The notes: generated by a model from the sequence alone, not told the origin. Positions 17,048-26,278 are shown, counted from the stretch's first letter. The stretch: DNA of 64,000 nt from Halobacteriovorax sp. GB3 (GCF_028649655.1 NZ_JAQSLN010000001.1:620001-684000); one strand, 5' to 3'. Made by a program: numbers and translations.

Positions 17048-17487
17048 AGCAAAAAGCAATCATTGTTGATCTCGACGGTACGCTTTGTGATTTAAAGCAC
17101 AGAGTTCATCACGTTGAAGGGGAGACAAAGGATTGGAAGTCTTTTAATTCTAAAATACCTTACGACGAACTCAATAAGTGGTGTCTCGATTTAATGAAGG
17201 CCATGAAAAAGGCAGACCATAAAATAATCATCGTCACAGGTCGTAGTGAGGGAACAAAAGAAATGACGGCCGTTTGGCTTTCTAAGTATCAAGTGCCTTA
17301 CGATGCTCTCTATATGAGACCTAGTAAAGATCAGAGTGAAGACTCTGATGTTAAAGAGGCCATTTACAATAATCACATAAAAGATCACTACAGCGTTACC
17401 TTTGTTGTTGATGACAGACTTTCTGTTGTTAAAAGATGGCGTGAAATGGGACTCGTTTGTTTGCAATGTGATTGGGGAGATTTTTAA
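17044..17487 (+). CDS. HAD phosphatase, polynucleotide 3'-phosphatase-like
   Basis: This 147-residue protein carries the HAD motifs: VDLDGTLCD (nucleophile D9, acid D11), IVTGRSE (motif II) and VVDDRLSVV (motif IV). The order WLxKYxVPYDxLYMRP and the closing CLQCDWGDF match the phosphatase half of T4 polynucleotide kinase, without any kinase domain. A role in removing 3'-phosphates from RNA or DNA ends is plausible. It overlaps both neighbours by a few bases (translational coupling). Confidence 0.82.
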   Translation: MKQKAIIVDLDGTLCDLKHRVHHVEGETKDWKSFNSKIPYDELNKWCLDLMKAMKKADHKIIIVTGRSEGTKEMTAVWLSKYQVPYDALYMRPSKDQSEDSDVKEAIYNNHIKDHYSVTFVVDDRLSVVKRWREMGLVCLQCDWGDF

Positions 17488-17699
17488 TGACACATGGATT
17501 TCGTGCTCAGATAACAAAGAAAGATAATTCTTTTCTTGTTCAAATGACGGAACAAGATAAAGGAACATTAGAAGAAGCTAAAGTCTATGCTAAAGAGATT
17601 GTCAGAGATTGGCTTGAAACATATCCTGATCTTACTAATGAAGAGTCTTCTTTTACATTAGAATTTAATAATCATAAAATGGATTTAAACATACACTAG
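17487..17699 (+). CDS. Small hypothetical protein, 70 residues
   Basis: ATG 17487 lies one base before the previous stop ends (TAATG) with GGGGAGA upstream, so translation is coupled to the phosphatase. The product is charged and soluble, with a pattern beta-beta-helix-beta (VQMTEQDKG, AKEIVRDWLETYP, FTLEFNNHKMD). No family recognised. Confidence 0.6.
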   Translation: MTHGFRAQITKKDNSFLVQMTEQDKGTLEEAKVYAKEIVRDWLETYPDLTNEESSFTLEFNNHKMDLNIH

Positions 17700-17707
17700 G
17701 AGGGTTT

Positions 17708-18343
17708 ATGAAAGGTTTAAGTGTTTTACTCATTTTGACTCTTGCCATCTCATGCGGAAAGAAAGAAGAAAAGAATAGTGAACTTGTTCGCTACGGAGAG
17801 GCCCTTCAAGAAAAAAGGGAACTTACATCTGAAGAGGTTGAAAGAGTTCAAGGAATGTGTGAAGCCCTCGCCTTTAGCGAAAGAAGACTTGATAATCTGA
17901 CTGATAACGGTAGAAAATTTAGATTTCAAAGAGAAACGAAAAATTGTAAAGGTGAGAACGAAAAACTCGATTCTGCCATGGCCGAAATTACAATTCCATT
18001 TGATGGGAAGGCACCCTTTTTTAAAAATCTCTCAGAGGGAGATCTCATTTCTACTCTTGTAACAAGTGATTATTATCTCTTTAAAAAGGCCTGTGCCAAA
18101 GAAATTTCGCATAATCAATGGCAAGAAGGGGATATCTTTTATAGAATGCGCATCTTAAAATCAGATCATTTAGAAGTCATTCACTATAAAAAAGAAGATG
18201 ACGGAAAATGGTATCCAAAGAGAATTGAAGAGGTTGTTGTTCAATTAGCTGGATCGGATTCAATTAAAGGTCTCATCAAAAAGCATGTCCAAGCAACTTT
18301 TTGTTCCAATGGTCAGTTAAGTTATTTTAAGCAAAGTTTATAA
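17708..18343 (+). CDS. Lipoprotein of unknown function
   Basis: This 211-residue protein has a classic lipoprotein signal (LAISC, Cys16) followed by a charged linker. The remainder is soluble alpha/beta with no recognised motif. AGGAGG precedes the ATG. It ends the run that starts with the MFS-PlsC gene and has a terminator directly downstream. Confidence 0.65.
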   Translation: MKGLSVLLILTLAISCGKKEEKNSELVRYGEALQEKRELTSEEVERVQGMCEALAFSERRLDNLTDNGRKFRFQRETKNCKGENEKLDSAMAEITIPFDGKAPFFKNLSEGDLISTLVTSDYYLFKKACAKEISHNQWQEGDIFYRMRILKSDHLEVIHYKKEDDGKWYPKRIEEVVVQLAGSDSIKGLIKKHVQATFCSNGQLSYFKQSL

Positions 18344-18347
18344 AAAA

Positions 18348-18376
18348 AAGGAAGGCAAAATGCCTTCCTTTTTTTA
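18348..18376. terminator. Bidirectional terminator between lipoprotein and tkt
   Basis: AAGGAAGGCA and TGCCTTCCTT form a perfect 10-bp stem with a three-base loop, an A-run before and a T-run after. Confidence 0.88.
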
Positions 18377-20377
18377 TTTCATTTGATTGTAGGCTTCTAA
18401 GATTCCTTCAGTATTAAGTTTGTGAAGATCGTAGAGGTGATCGGCTTTGTAGGCCGACTGACCAAACTTACCATTGTTAGCAAGTGTGCGCACTTTAAAG
18501 TCAACATCGTTAATTTTAAGAGCGTGAACAATCTGCGCTCCCATACCACCAACAAGTTGGTGATCCTCAATTGTAATGAGCTTTCCATTTGTAGCAGCAA
18601 GACTCTTTTTAATAAGATCAACATCTGGCTTATTAACAAAGGCATTATTAATAACGGCTGCATTAATTCCTTTTTGAGCAAGTTCTTTTGCTGCATCAAG
18701 GGCCTTTTGTACCATTGGCCCATTGGCAACGATTGTTACATCACTTCCTTCTTTAAGCATTTGAGCTTTTCCCCACTCATAGCTTAGTCCTTCTACATAT
18801 TCGCTTGGGTGACTTTCACGGCCAAAGAAGAAAAGAACACTGTCGGCAACTTTTCCGCTTTCTCTCTTTTCTTTAATCTGATTAATGGCCTGTTCCATAT
18901 ATAGTTCAGCTTCTTTTGAACAAGAACAACTAACAACTGTAGTATGAGGAATCGATGAAGTTGCTGCAAAATAAGTCGTCGCTTGGTGAGAAGCACCATC
19001 AGCTGCATCTTGAAAACCAGTGTGAGAGAAAAGACCAATTACTGGTGCTTCAGAGAGTTGGGCCATAATTAAAGGAAGGTTCCCTTTTGTTACACCAAAT
19101 TGTGCAAATGTATCAACGATTGGAATGAGCCCTTGCTTTGAAAGTCCTACGGCCGTTGAAACCATATTTGATTCTGCAATTCCGATATCAACATAATGAG
19201 TTGGAAATTCCTTATGGAAAGCTGCAATCCCTGTTGAACCTTGAAGATCTGATGTTACAGAGAAGACTGGTAGACCATTTTTAGCTGCGGCAATTGTTGC
19301 ACGGGCAAATCCAGGTTGTACTTTTTCTTTGACTACACTTGAAGGAGCTGATTCTTTTGGAGCTGGCTTACTAGCAAGAATTTCATTTGCCCAAGTTTTA
19401 AATTCTTCAGGAGCGCTTCCTTTGTAGATTTCATCAAGAAAAGAAACAAGAGAATCATCATAGGCCTTTAGTGGATAACCGTGTCCACCTGAAGCACTCT
19501 TTTCTGTCGCTTCAACTCCGTAACCTTTTATTGTCTTTAGAATAAGAGCTATTGGTTTTGTCGGGTCTTTTTTCGCTTTTTCAATTGAGTTTTCAAAAGT
19601 TGTATAAAGACCTTGAAGATCGTGACCATTTTCAACTGTTTCAACTTCCCATCCTAGTGCAGAGAGAGAAGCGAAAGTCGGTTCCATATCAAAAGAATCT
19701 TCTTCGATTCTACCTGAAAGTTTTGTGTTGTTATCAGAGATGATAAGAACAAATGGATTCATCTTATTTTTCTTTGCTAGACCTGGAATTGCGGCAAAAG
19801 CTTCTTTTGTTTCACCTTCCATTGAGCCACCATCTGAGAGAACACAAAGAGTTGTTCTGTCATTACCGATGATTTTATCTGCAAGGCAAAGCCCTTGAGC
19901 TTGAGGAACACCAGAACCAAGTGGACCGTTAGAGATAAAAACTCCCTCAGGGTTAAGGTGAGCTTCTCCGTGTCCTGTTAATTTACTTTCAATTGAGCGG
20001 AAACCTCTTAGAGCTTTGAAATCGAGGTTATCAAAACCATAGTTTGCTCTTAGAGCGTAAATTCCATTTTCTGCGTGACCAGCGTCATTAACAAAGTTGA
20101 AGGCTTCAAACCATTGCTTATTTGAGTTAAACATAATTCCATGAAGTGCCGACATTGTTTCAGCGAAGGCCGCTGGACCACCCCAGTGACAAGCAGCTCC
20201 ACCAATAACAGCGTGCTGATTCATCAGAGCAACGAGTGCTCTTGTTGCCATAGGACAACCAACTTTAATTTTATTTCCCTCTTTATCTGTAACTTCACTA
20301 GCGTACTTAAGTTCACTAGTTGGATTCAGGGCTAATTTATTAGCAACTTTAAGGGGAGTGAGTTGACTCAATGACAT
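18374..20377 (-). CDS. tkt: Transketolase
   Basis: This 667-residue protein contains the thiamine-diphosphate domains of transketolase in one chain: GHGEAHLNPEG and GPLGSGVPQAQG, the ThDP/Mg motif around LSDGGSMEGETKEA, GHGYPLK, then the pyrimidine domain (IGIAESNMVSTAVGL, FSHTGFQDAADG) and the C-terminal domain (ITIEDHQLVGGMG). The usual DGELQEG of the ThDP motif reads DGGSMEG here, so it belongs to a divergent branch. It links the pentose phosphate pathway with glycolysis. Monocistronic. Confidence 0.92.
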   Translation of the reverse strand: MSLSQLTPLKVANKLALNPTSELKYASEVTDKEGNKIKVGCPMATRALVALMNQHAVIGGAACHWGGPAAFAETMSALHGIMFNSNKQWFEAFNFVNDAGHAENGIYALRANYGFDNLDFKALRGFRSIESKLTGHGEAHLNPEGVFISNGPLGSGVPQAQGLCLADKIIGNDRTTLCVLSDGGSMEGETKEAFAAIPGLAKKNKMNPFVLIISDNNTKLSGRIEEDSFDMEPTFASLSALGWEVETVENGHDLQGLYTTFENSIEKAKKDPTKPIALILKTIKGYGVEATEKSASGGHGYPLKAYDDSLVSFLDEIYKGSAPEEFKTWANEILASKPAPKESAPSSVVKEKVQPGFARATIAAAKNGLPVFSVTSDLQGSTGIAAFHKEFPTHYVDIGIAESNMVSTAVGLSKQGLIPIVDTFAQFGVTKGNLPLIMAQLSEAPVIGLFSHTGFQDAADGASHQATTYFAATSSIPHTTVVSCSCSKEAELYMEQAINQIKEKRESGKVADSVLFFFGRESHPSEYVEGLSYEWGKAQMLKEGSDVTIVANGPMVQKALDAAKELAQKGINAAVINNAFVNKPDVDLIKKSLAATNGKLITIEDHQLVGGMGAQIVHALKINDVDFKVRTLANNGKFGQSAYKADHLYDLHKLNTEGILEAYNQMK

Positions 20378-20445
20378 ATATTCTCCTAGGGTAAATTCAT
20401 AAAAATTTCCCTATAAAGATAGTTCAATTTCTTGTTTCTGCAAAG

Positions 20446-21807
20446 TTAGTCGAGACTTTCACCAGGAAAAAGTTTTTTAAAGGCCTCTAGGTGGGACTTT
20501 TCACACAAATTTTCATGAATATCCATAAATTTATGATAGGCACGCGCCGAAGCATTGGCATTCGCTAGATCTTGTTTGAGCCCTTGAAGGTAGTATCTGG
20601 AAAAATGATTGGTAATATAAATGATTTTACTAAATGGCGAAATCTTGTGGCCTTTGAGTTTTAAAGGAAAGCCAGATCCCCTGACATCTTCATGATGCTG
20701 ATAGGCAGCAAGAATGACTTCCGAGGGGACATTGTGAAGGGTGCTTAGAATCTCCATTCCGTGTTTTGGATGTTCATTGAGTTCTTCTTTTTCTTCAATT
20801 GTTAAATACAGTGGGTTCTTTTCACGAATCTCTTCTGGAATCATTTTCATTCCCACATCGTGTAGTAGACCAGAGAGAAAGAGCTTTGTTTTTCTTTCAT
20901 CACTTTCCCATTCAAGCTTTTCACTAATGGCGAGAGCATAGATTGCACTTAAAAGAGAGTAGTTGTAGATGTCGGGGCACTCAAGTCTTAAATGATCCAA
21001 TAAGTTCAAGTAGGAGTGAGACTTTGAGAGGACATTTAACACACTCTTAGCGTAGTAGTTGATATAGCTCATTGTTCGATCATCAAAGTTTAATTTAAAG
21101 ACACTTTCTTGAATGATGTTATGGGAGTGAACGAGAAAATTCATTCTCTTTGAATCATCAATTTTCTTATTGTCTTGAAGGGCCTTGCAGATTTTTAAGT
21201 TCATCAGAGTGTAGTCTTGAAAGTCCTTTTTGAGAGCGTGAAGGAACTCCACGCCTTTATCTTCAAACTTTTTTAAGATCTCATAATTATAATTGTCACC
21301 CTTATTAGAGACTTTGATGTACTTGCCGTTTCTTATTCTTATGTAAATATCAAAGGGCGCAATTTTACCTGAGATAAAACTTTTAAGGGGAACTTCACAA
21401 AAGAGATCATCGTCAAATTCATTTTGCTTGTAACTATCTTCCGATTCACTGCCAAGAAGATGCATTAATTTATTTCGAAGTTCATCTTGATTAATGGGCT
21501 TAGCGACAAATTCATCCGCGCCAAGACGGTAGGCTTCTTTAGCATCGAGAGCGGAAATAAAAGATGTCATAATGATAAAAGGAAGGTCTTGATTGATGGA
21601 CTTAACATCCTTTAAAAGATCGATTCCATTGCCATCTTCTTTGAGGTGTACATCCGAGAGGATCAGATCAAAGGTGTGTTCACCCATTTTATTTTTGGCG
21701 GTAGTGATATCTTCGGCAAAAGAAATTTCCACATCTAGATTCTCTAGATAAAATTCTAGAACGTCGTGAATACCAACTTCGTCTTCGACAATTAATACCG
21801 ATTTCAT
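20446..21807 (-). CDS. Response regulator with HD-GYP-type output
   Basis: From ATG 21807 (AAGGTAGG site) the protein has 453 residues. A REC domain (1-~125, phosphoacceptor D52, LILSDVHLKEDG) is followed by a ~120-residue middle region and an HD-GYP domain with HDVG, EHPKHG and HHEDVRGSGFP. The GYP position reads GFP, so whether it still cleaves cyclic di-GMP is open; many GYP variants in this group bind rather than cleave. Longer open frame to 21864 lacks a ribosome-binding site. No kinase is adjacent. Confidence 0.87.
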   Translation of the reverse strand: MKSVLIVEDEVGIHDVLEFYLENLDVEISFAEDITTAKNKMGEHTFDLILSDVHLKEDGNGIDLLKDVKSINQDLPFIIMTSFISALDAKEAYRLGADEFVAKPINQDELRNKLMHLLGSESEDSYKQNEFDDDLFCEVPLKSFISGKIAPFDIYIRIRNGKYIKVSNKGDNYNYEILKKFEDKGVEFLHALKKDFQDYTLMNLKICKALQDNKKIDDSKRMNFLVHSHNIIQESVFKLNFDDRTMSYINYYAKSVLNVLSKSHSYLNLLDHLRLECPDIYNYSLLSAIYALAISEKLEWESDERKTKLFLSGLLHDVGMKMIPEEIREKNPLYLTIEEKEELNEHPKHGMEILSTLHNVPSEVILAAYQHHEDVRGSGFPLKLKGHKISPFSKIIYITNHFSRYYLQGLKQDLANANASARAYHKFMDIHENLCEKSHLEAFKKLFPGESLD

Positions 21808-21980
21808 TGGCCTACCTTGATAGTTTTCTTTTCTTAATTTTAAAACAAAAAGAATAATTCTCACTATAAGATTTGTTTTGTTTTTTAAGGTGAAGCTTCA
21901 TTTTTCTTAAGACTTAAAGGCTAAGGCCAAAATAAGAATTGTCGATAAAATAAGGGATATTGATTAAAAGGGAGGCGCGT

Positions 21981-22226
21981 GTGTGTGATAACTGTAAAGC
22001 ACTGAAAAGAGATTCAAGATTTTTAAACGGAAGACGCTACCGCATCCATAGGGTGAATCTATATCGTGTTTACAAAGAGCAGATTATTACTATTCGTCTT
22101 TGCCACGTTTGTGCCATTGAATTATTTAAAAGAGGGGAAATGAGTTTTCTCTCTCGAAACCGTCCTTTACTTCGATCAATAGATCGCTTCAAGCAACCCG
22201 AGAAAGATCTTGGAATTGAGTGGTAA
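21981..22226 (+). CDS. Small CxxC...CxxC protein, copy 1
   Basis: GTG 21981 has an ideal GGGAGG site and gives 81 residues beginning MCDNCK. Two cysteine pairs (CDNC near the start, CHVC at ~40) probably bind one zinc. Between them lies a basic segment. The first residues line up exactly with the neighbouring gene (MCDSCK), which supports this start over the upstream TTG at 21960. Unknown family; a small zinc-ribbon or RNA/ribosome-associated role would fit. Confidence 0.65.
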   Translation: MCDNCKALKRDSRFLNGRRYRIHRVNLYRVYKEQIITIRLCHVCAIELFKRGEMSFLSRNRPLLRSIDRFKQPEKDLGIEW

Positions 22227-22375
22227 ATTCGCCACATTAATCTGTCATTGAATTCAGTAACTTATTGATTAATCGTTTTCAATACTAATTGTTTTGCTTG
22301 TAACTTATTGTATTTACATAAGCTTTAAGAAATCCTAATATTTTCATTATAATAATCTCAAGAGAGGTGGAACGT

Positions 22376-22627
22376 ATGTGCGACTCTTGTAAATTTAAGA
22401 ATGAAAATTGGCAATTTAAAGCAGGCGAGAAGCGAGCAAGACTTAAGAAAGTGACGCTCTATGGGATGATTCCAGGCTTTACTGTAGATCTCAAGCTTTG
22501 CACTCTTTGTGAGAGAAATCTCTTCTATCAAGGTGAGTTGAAGTTTATTCAAGAAAACGAGCTCCTTGAACAAGAGGTTAAGCAAAATAGGCAGAGTTAT
22601 TGTCGGGTGAAACAGCAAGCGCGCTAG
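22376..22627 (+). CDS. Small CxxC...CxxC protein, copy 2
   Basis: ATG 22376 with a GAGGTGG site encodes 83 residues. It begins MCDSCKFKNENW and has a second pair, CTLC, at ~42, with RxxRLKKVTLYG between. The spacing and basic middle match copy 1 (RYRIHRVNLYRV), so the two are tandem paralogues. An in-frame ATG at 22367 has no site of its own. Zinc binding is inferred from the four cysteines. Confidence 0.65.
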   Translation: MCDSCKFKNENWQFKAGEKRARLKKVTLYGMIPGFTVDLKLCTLCERNLFYQGELKFIQENELLEQEVKQNRQSYCRVKQQAR

Positions 22628-22691
22628 GTCTTTAAAAGTTATCTCTTTTGATTAGAATAGACTATGAGAACACAACGACAAGGAATCTCAT

Positions 22692-24122
22692 ATGACTTAT
22701 TCTCATCTCAATGGTGCCTATATAAACCATCAATGGTTCAATCAAAACTCCAATACAATTTCAGTAAAAAATAAAGAGACTGGCGAGCTTCTCAGTGAAG
22801 TCTCTCTACTTGAAAAAGACCAATTGGACTCTGCGATTGATGGCTCCGTGAGCGCATTTAAGGAAATGAGAAATTGGAGTGCTGGAAAGCGATACGATAT
22901 GCTTGAAGTTCTCATTCAAAAATTTAAGGCAAAAAAAGATGAATTTGCAACACTGATTTCTCTAGAAGCTGGAAAGCCTATTAGTTACGCTAAAGCGGAA
23001 GTGGCCCGCTGTCTTTCAACACTTGAATTTGCTAAAGAAGAAACGCGAAGAATTTGTGGAGAAGTCGTTCCGATGGACTTTGCAGCTGGAGCTGGTAAAA
23101 CGGCTTTTACAAAGCGCGTTGCAAAAGGCGTTCTCACTTGTGTATCACCTTTTAATTTTCCACTAAACCTTGCTCTTCATAAAATTGCACCGGCCCTTGC
23201 CGTTGGATCGAGCGTTGTTTTAAAACCTTCGCCTTATACTCCTCTTTCAAGTCTTATGTTCGCTGAGCTTTTGAATGAAGTTGGCTATCCAGAGGGGGCC
23301 CTCAATGTTGTCGTCTGTGACAATGATGTTGCCCAAATGCTTGTGGAAGATGAAAGGGCCAAGGTCTTTTCTTTTACGGGCTCTCCTCAAATTGGCTGGA
23401 TGCTAAAGTCACTTGCTGGGAAGAAGAAAGTTATTTTAGAGCTTGGAGGAAATGCTGCTTGTCTCATTGATGAGAGTGCCGATCTTGAAAAAGCTGCAAA
23501 AGATTTAGCCGTTGGTTGCTATCTCTATAGTGGTCAAATTTGTATCTCCACACAAAGAATTTTCGTCCAGCAAAGTGTTCAAAAGAAATTTCAGGATCTC
23601 TTATTAAAAGAAATTGAAACGATTCAATGTGGTTCTTTAAGTGATGAGTCAGTGATTGTTGGACCATTAATTGATCGTGTTCACTTTGATCGCATTGACT
23701 CATGGGTGAAAGAGGCCATTGAAAAGGGAGCGAGTGTTCTTGTTGGAGCAAAGGCCTTTGATGAGAAAAGAAACATTTATGCTCCAACACTTCTTACAAA
23801 TGTTTCAAAAGATGCAAAAGTTTATCAAGAAGAAGTCTTTGGTCCTGTGGCACTCATTTCTACGTTTGATTCTATTGAAGAAGGATTCGATCTGGTTAAC
23901 GATTCCCGCTTTGGACTTCAATGTGGTTTCTATACAAATAATCTCTCACATTTTAAAAAGGCGCACGACACATTAGATGTTGGGGCCATTATCATGAACG
24001 GAGCTCCTGGATTTCGAATTGACTCGATGCCATACGGTGGAGTCAAAGACTCTGGACTAGGAAGAGAGGGACTTAAGTACTGTATTTTCGAAATTACTGA
24101 GCCGCGCCTCGTTATTTTCTAG
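22692..24122 (+). CDS. NAD(P)-dependent aldehyde dehydrogenase
   Basis: This 476-residue member of the ALDH superfamily has the catalytic C284 (SGQICIST), general base E250 (LELGGNAACL), the FSFTGSPQIGW cofactor loop and the FNFPLNLALHKIAPALA strand with N and K. The EEVFGPV and GGVKDSGLGREG signatures are present at the C-terminal end. It resembles the glyceraldehyde-3-phosphate/phosphonoacetaldehyde branch more than the succinate-semialdehyde branch, but the substrate cannot be fixed. Cytoplasmic, single gene. Confidence 0.9.
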   Translation: MTYSHLNGAYINHQWFNQNSNTISVKNKETGELLSEVSLLEKDQLDSAIDGSVSAFKEMRNWSAGKRYDMLEVLIQKFKAKKDEFATLISLEAGKPISYAKAEVARCLSTLEFAKEETRRICGEVVPMDFAAGAGKTAFTKRVAKGVLTCVSPFNFPLNLALHKIAPALAVGSSVVLKPSPYTPLSSLMFAELLNEVGYPEGALNVVVCDNDVAQMLVEDERAKVFSFTGSPQIGWMLKSLAGKKKVILELGGNAACLIDESADLEKAAKDLAVGCYLYSGQICISTQRIFVQQSVQKKFQDLLLKEIETIQCGSLSDESVIVGPLIDRVHFDRIDSWVKEAIEKGASVLVGAKAFDEKRNIYAPTLLTNVSKDAKVYQEEVFGPVALISTFDSIEEGFDLVNDSRFGLQCGFYTNNLSHFKKAHDTLDVGAIIMNGAPGFRIDSMPYGGVKDSGLGREGLKYCIFEITEPRLVIF

Positions 24123-24234
24123 AAGGTGTCACATTTTTTTAGGGCCCGAATTTTGCTAAATGAAATTGCTCGTTCTATGATGTCCTCGTCAATTATGGGA
24201 TGACGAAACACCACACAGAACAAGGAATATCACG

Positions 24235-25914
24235 ATGAAAGCAATCATACTTCTTAGTACGATGATGGCCTCAATCGGCTCTTTTGCTTACGCTCCAGAT
24301 TGGAGTGCCAATGCTAAAATTAATCTTGGAGAGACAAGAGAAAATATCTACCAATTAAGTGAAGAGGACTTTCAAGAAGTTCAAAAAGAAGGATACATTC
24401 ATGCCCTTCGCTATCCCGTTTCAGTAACTGGTCTTCTTATCCCTTACAGGGCCATGCAAGACTATTATATTTCTAGTGAAGAATCGGGACTCAAGAAATT
24501 CCTTGCTCGCCTTGGAAAGAAACTTGTCGGTTTTAACTCTGAAGAAACGATGTATCAGTGGCTTGGGCTCAATCCTTACAATGATGAAGATGCTACTGGG
24601 ATTTTTAAAATTCCTTATCCTGATGGATATAAGCCTTCTTATTATATGGGTGCTAGTGTTGTTGATACAAAGTGGGGAAAGGGCTTAACATATTCGTGTG
24701 CCACTTGCCACTCGGCCACTCTTTTTGGAAAAAGTGTCATGGGTCTAACAAATAAAAGACCAAGGGCCAACCGATATTTCTTGCTCGCTAAGAACATGAT
24801 GCCATTTATATCTACTAAGACCTTTGGAAAATATACCAATGCTACAGAGGGTGAAATGGAAATGTTTGCTCGCACGAAGAAAAACCTTCACTCTGTTGGT
24901 GCGACAAAGCCTCAGGTTTTAGGACTTGATACATCTCTTCCACAAGTTGCACTCTCTTTGGCCCGAAGGGGAAAAGATGAGTACGCAACAAAGAGCAAAT
25001 TCTATCAAACGTTTCCAAGTCATAATAAATTAGACACTGAAGTTGCCGATTCCAAGCCCGCTGTTTGGTGGAACTTAAAATATAAAACTCGTTGGCTCTC
25101 TGATGGATCAATTGTTCAGGGAAATCCTATTCTTACAAATTTTCTTTGGAATGAACTGGGTCGTGGAACTGATTTAAAAGAACTTGAAACGTGGATGAAA
25201 GACAATCAAGAGACGATCAAAGAATTGACTGTGGCCGCTTTCTCGACAAAGGCACCAAAGTGGTGGGACTTCTTTCCTGTGGAAACGATTTCTCTAAAGC
25301 GTGCTAAGCGTGGTGAAAAAATTTATGAGAATCGCTGTAGTAAATGTCACGGCAGTTATATAAAAGGCTGGTCTCAAGAGGGAAGTGAATCTTGGGATCT
25401 CGAAAAGAAGTTAGAAACTGTCGAAGTTCAGTATCATGAGAAAACACCTGTTAAAGATGTTGGGACTGATCCAAAGAGGTATCAGGGAACGGAGGCCTTT
25501 GCAGGAGCTCTCAATGATTTAAAAATTTCAAAGTGGATGAAAACTGTTGTTGTTCCTCAAAAAGGTTATGTACCACCTCCTCTTGAAGGTATTTGGGCAC
25601 GTTATCCTTATCTTCATAACAACGCCATACCAAGCTTGTGTCAGCTTTTAACGAGAGCGAAAGATCGCGTAGAAACATTTTATCAAGGCCCTGCTGACAA
25701 TGCTGAAACTGACTTTGATAGCGAATGTGTAGGATATCCAATTGGTAATAACATTCCTAAGCACTTTAAAAAAGATAAAGATGCCTTCTATGATACGAGA
25801 AGAGAAGGGATGTCTAATAGCGGACATGAAAGAGCATTTATTGGAAAAAATGGTGAGGAACTTCTTTCTAAGCAGGAAAAAATGGACCTAATCATGTTTT
25901 TGAAAACTTTATAG
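24235..25914 (+). CDS. Exported di-haem cytochrome c (RoxA/peroxidase-like)
   Basis: This 559-residue protein has a signal peptide (1-20, SFAYA) and two haem c sites: C155ATCH159 and C368SKCH372. The late block PLEGIWARYPYLHNNAIPSL is the signature shared by di-haem peroxidases and RoxA-like oxygenases, and the spacing of ~210 residues between haems also fits. A periplasmic oxidoreductase is likely; peroxidase or oxygenase activity is inferred. An ACAAGGAA site precedes the ATG. Confidence 0.87.
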   Translation: MKAIILLSTMMASIGSFAYAPDWSANAKINLGETRENIYQLSEEDFQEVQKEGYIHALRYPVSVTGLLIPYRAMQDYYISSEESGLKKFLARLGKKLVGFNSEETMYQWLGLNPYNDEDATGIFKIPYPDGYKPSYYMGASVVDTKWGKGLTYSCATCHSATLFGKSVMGLTNKRPRANRYFLLAKNMMPFISTKTFGKYTNATEGEMEMFARTKKNLHSVGATKPQVLGLDTSLPQVALSLARRGKDEYATKSKFYQTFPSHNKLDTEVADSKPAVWWNLKYKTRWLSDGSIVQGNPILTNFLWNELGRGTDLKELETWMKDNQETIKELTVAAFSTKAPKWWDFFPVETISLKRAKRGEKIYENRCSKCHGSYIKGWSQEGSESWDLEKKLETVEVQYHEKTPVKDVGTDPKRYQGTEAFAGALNDLKISKWMKTVVVPQKGYVPPPLEGIWARYPYLHNNAIPSLCQLLTRAKDRVETFYQGPADNAETDFDSECVGYPIGNNIPKHFKKDKDAFYDTRREGMSNSGHERAFIGKNGEELLSKQEKMDLIMFLKTL

Positions 25915-25979
25915 TTGATTATAATTTGAAACTCGACTACGATCGAGAAAGTTAATAACAAACCTCATTGGAGGCCGTC

Positions 25980-26048
25980 ATGATTTTAAATTCAAAAAAA
26001 ATCTATTCAGAGTTCATCGAACTGGCGGCGTCTATTCGCATCTTATAA
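25980..26048 (+). CDS. Leader peptide ORF upstream of ABC-F gene
   Basis: A 22-codon ORF starts at ATG 25980 with GGAGG at 25970-25974, spaced 5. The peptide is MILNSKKIYSEF followed by IELAASIRIL. It is followed after 28 bp by an intrinsic terminator and then by an ABC-F gene. The segment ACTGGC at 26021-26026 inside the leader is complementary to GCCAGT in the first arm of the terminator, which would let it act as an antiterminator arm. This is the arrangement of antibiotic-sensing attenuators of ABC-F and erm genes, where a stalled ribosome on the leader prevents termination. A small hairpin (CTCGA/TCGAG, 25932-25947) precedes it. Regulation is inferred. Confidence 0.65.
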   Translation: MILNSKKIYSEFIELAASIRIL

Positions 26049-26076
26049 GTCTTATATCCAAATATATATTCTTGTA

Positions 26077-26102
26077 GGCCAGTCTGATGACTGGCCTTTT
26101 TT
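26077..26102 (+). terminator. Intrinsic terminator in the ABC-F leader (attenuator)
   Basis: GGCCAGTC and GACTGGCC form a perfect 8-bp stem around TGAT, followed by six T. It lies between the leader ORF and the ABC-F gene, with no other gene to terminate, so it most likely acts as an attenuator. Confidence 0.85.
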
Positions 26103-26128
26103 ATGTCTAAAAACGAAGGAGAACTAAC

Positions 26129-26278
26129 GTGAACAATTCAAATGCAATTGAAAGAAAAGGAATGACTATGAACAACGTAATGATGAGGTTTCATGACTTA
26201 TACGATAACGATAAATCGCTTAGAGCGAGGAAGAAAAACACTTTTAAAAAATATCAATTTAACGTTAGCAAAGAATGA
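26129..26278 (+). CDS. Possible second upstream ORF overlapping the ABC-F start
   Basis: GTG 26129 sits behind AAGGAG spaced 6-7 and opens 49 codons that run past the ABC-F start in another frame, with in-frame ATGs at 26162 and 26168. Strong initiation here would have ribosomes crossing the ABC-F start, so it may couple or repress ABC-F translation. The peptide has no recognised features and may be non-functional. Confidence 0.3.
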   Translation: MNNSNAIERKGMTMNNVMMRFHDLYDNDKSLRARKKNTFKKYQFNVSKE

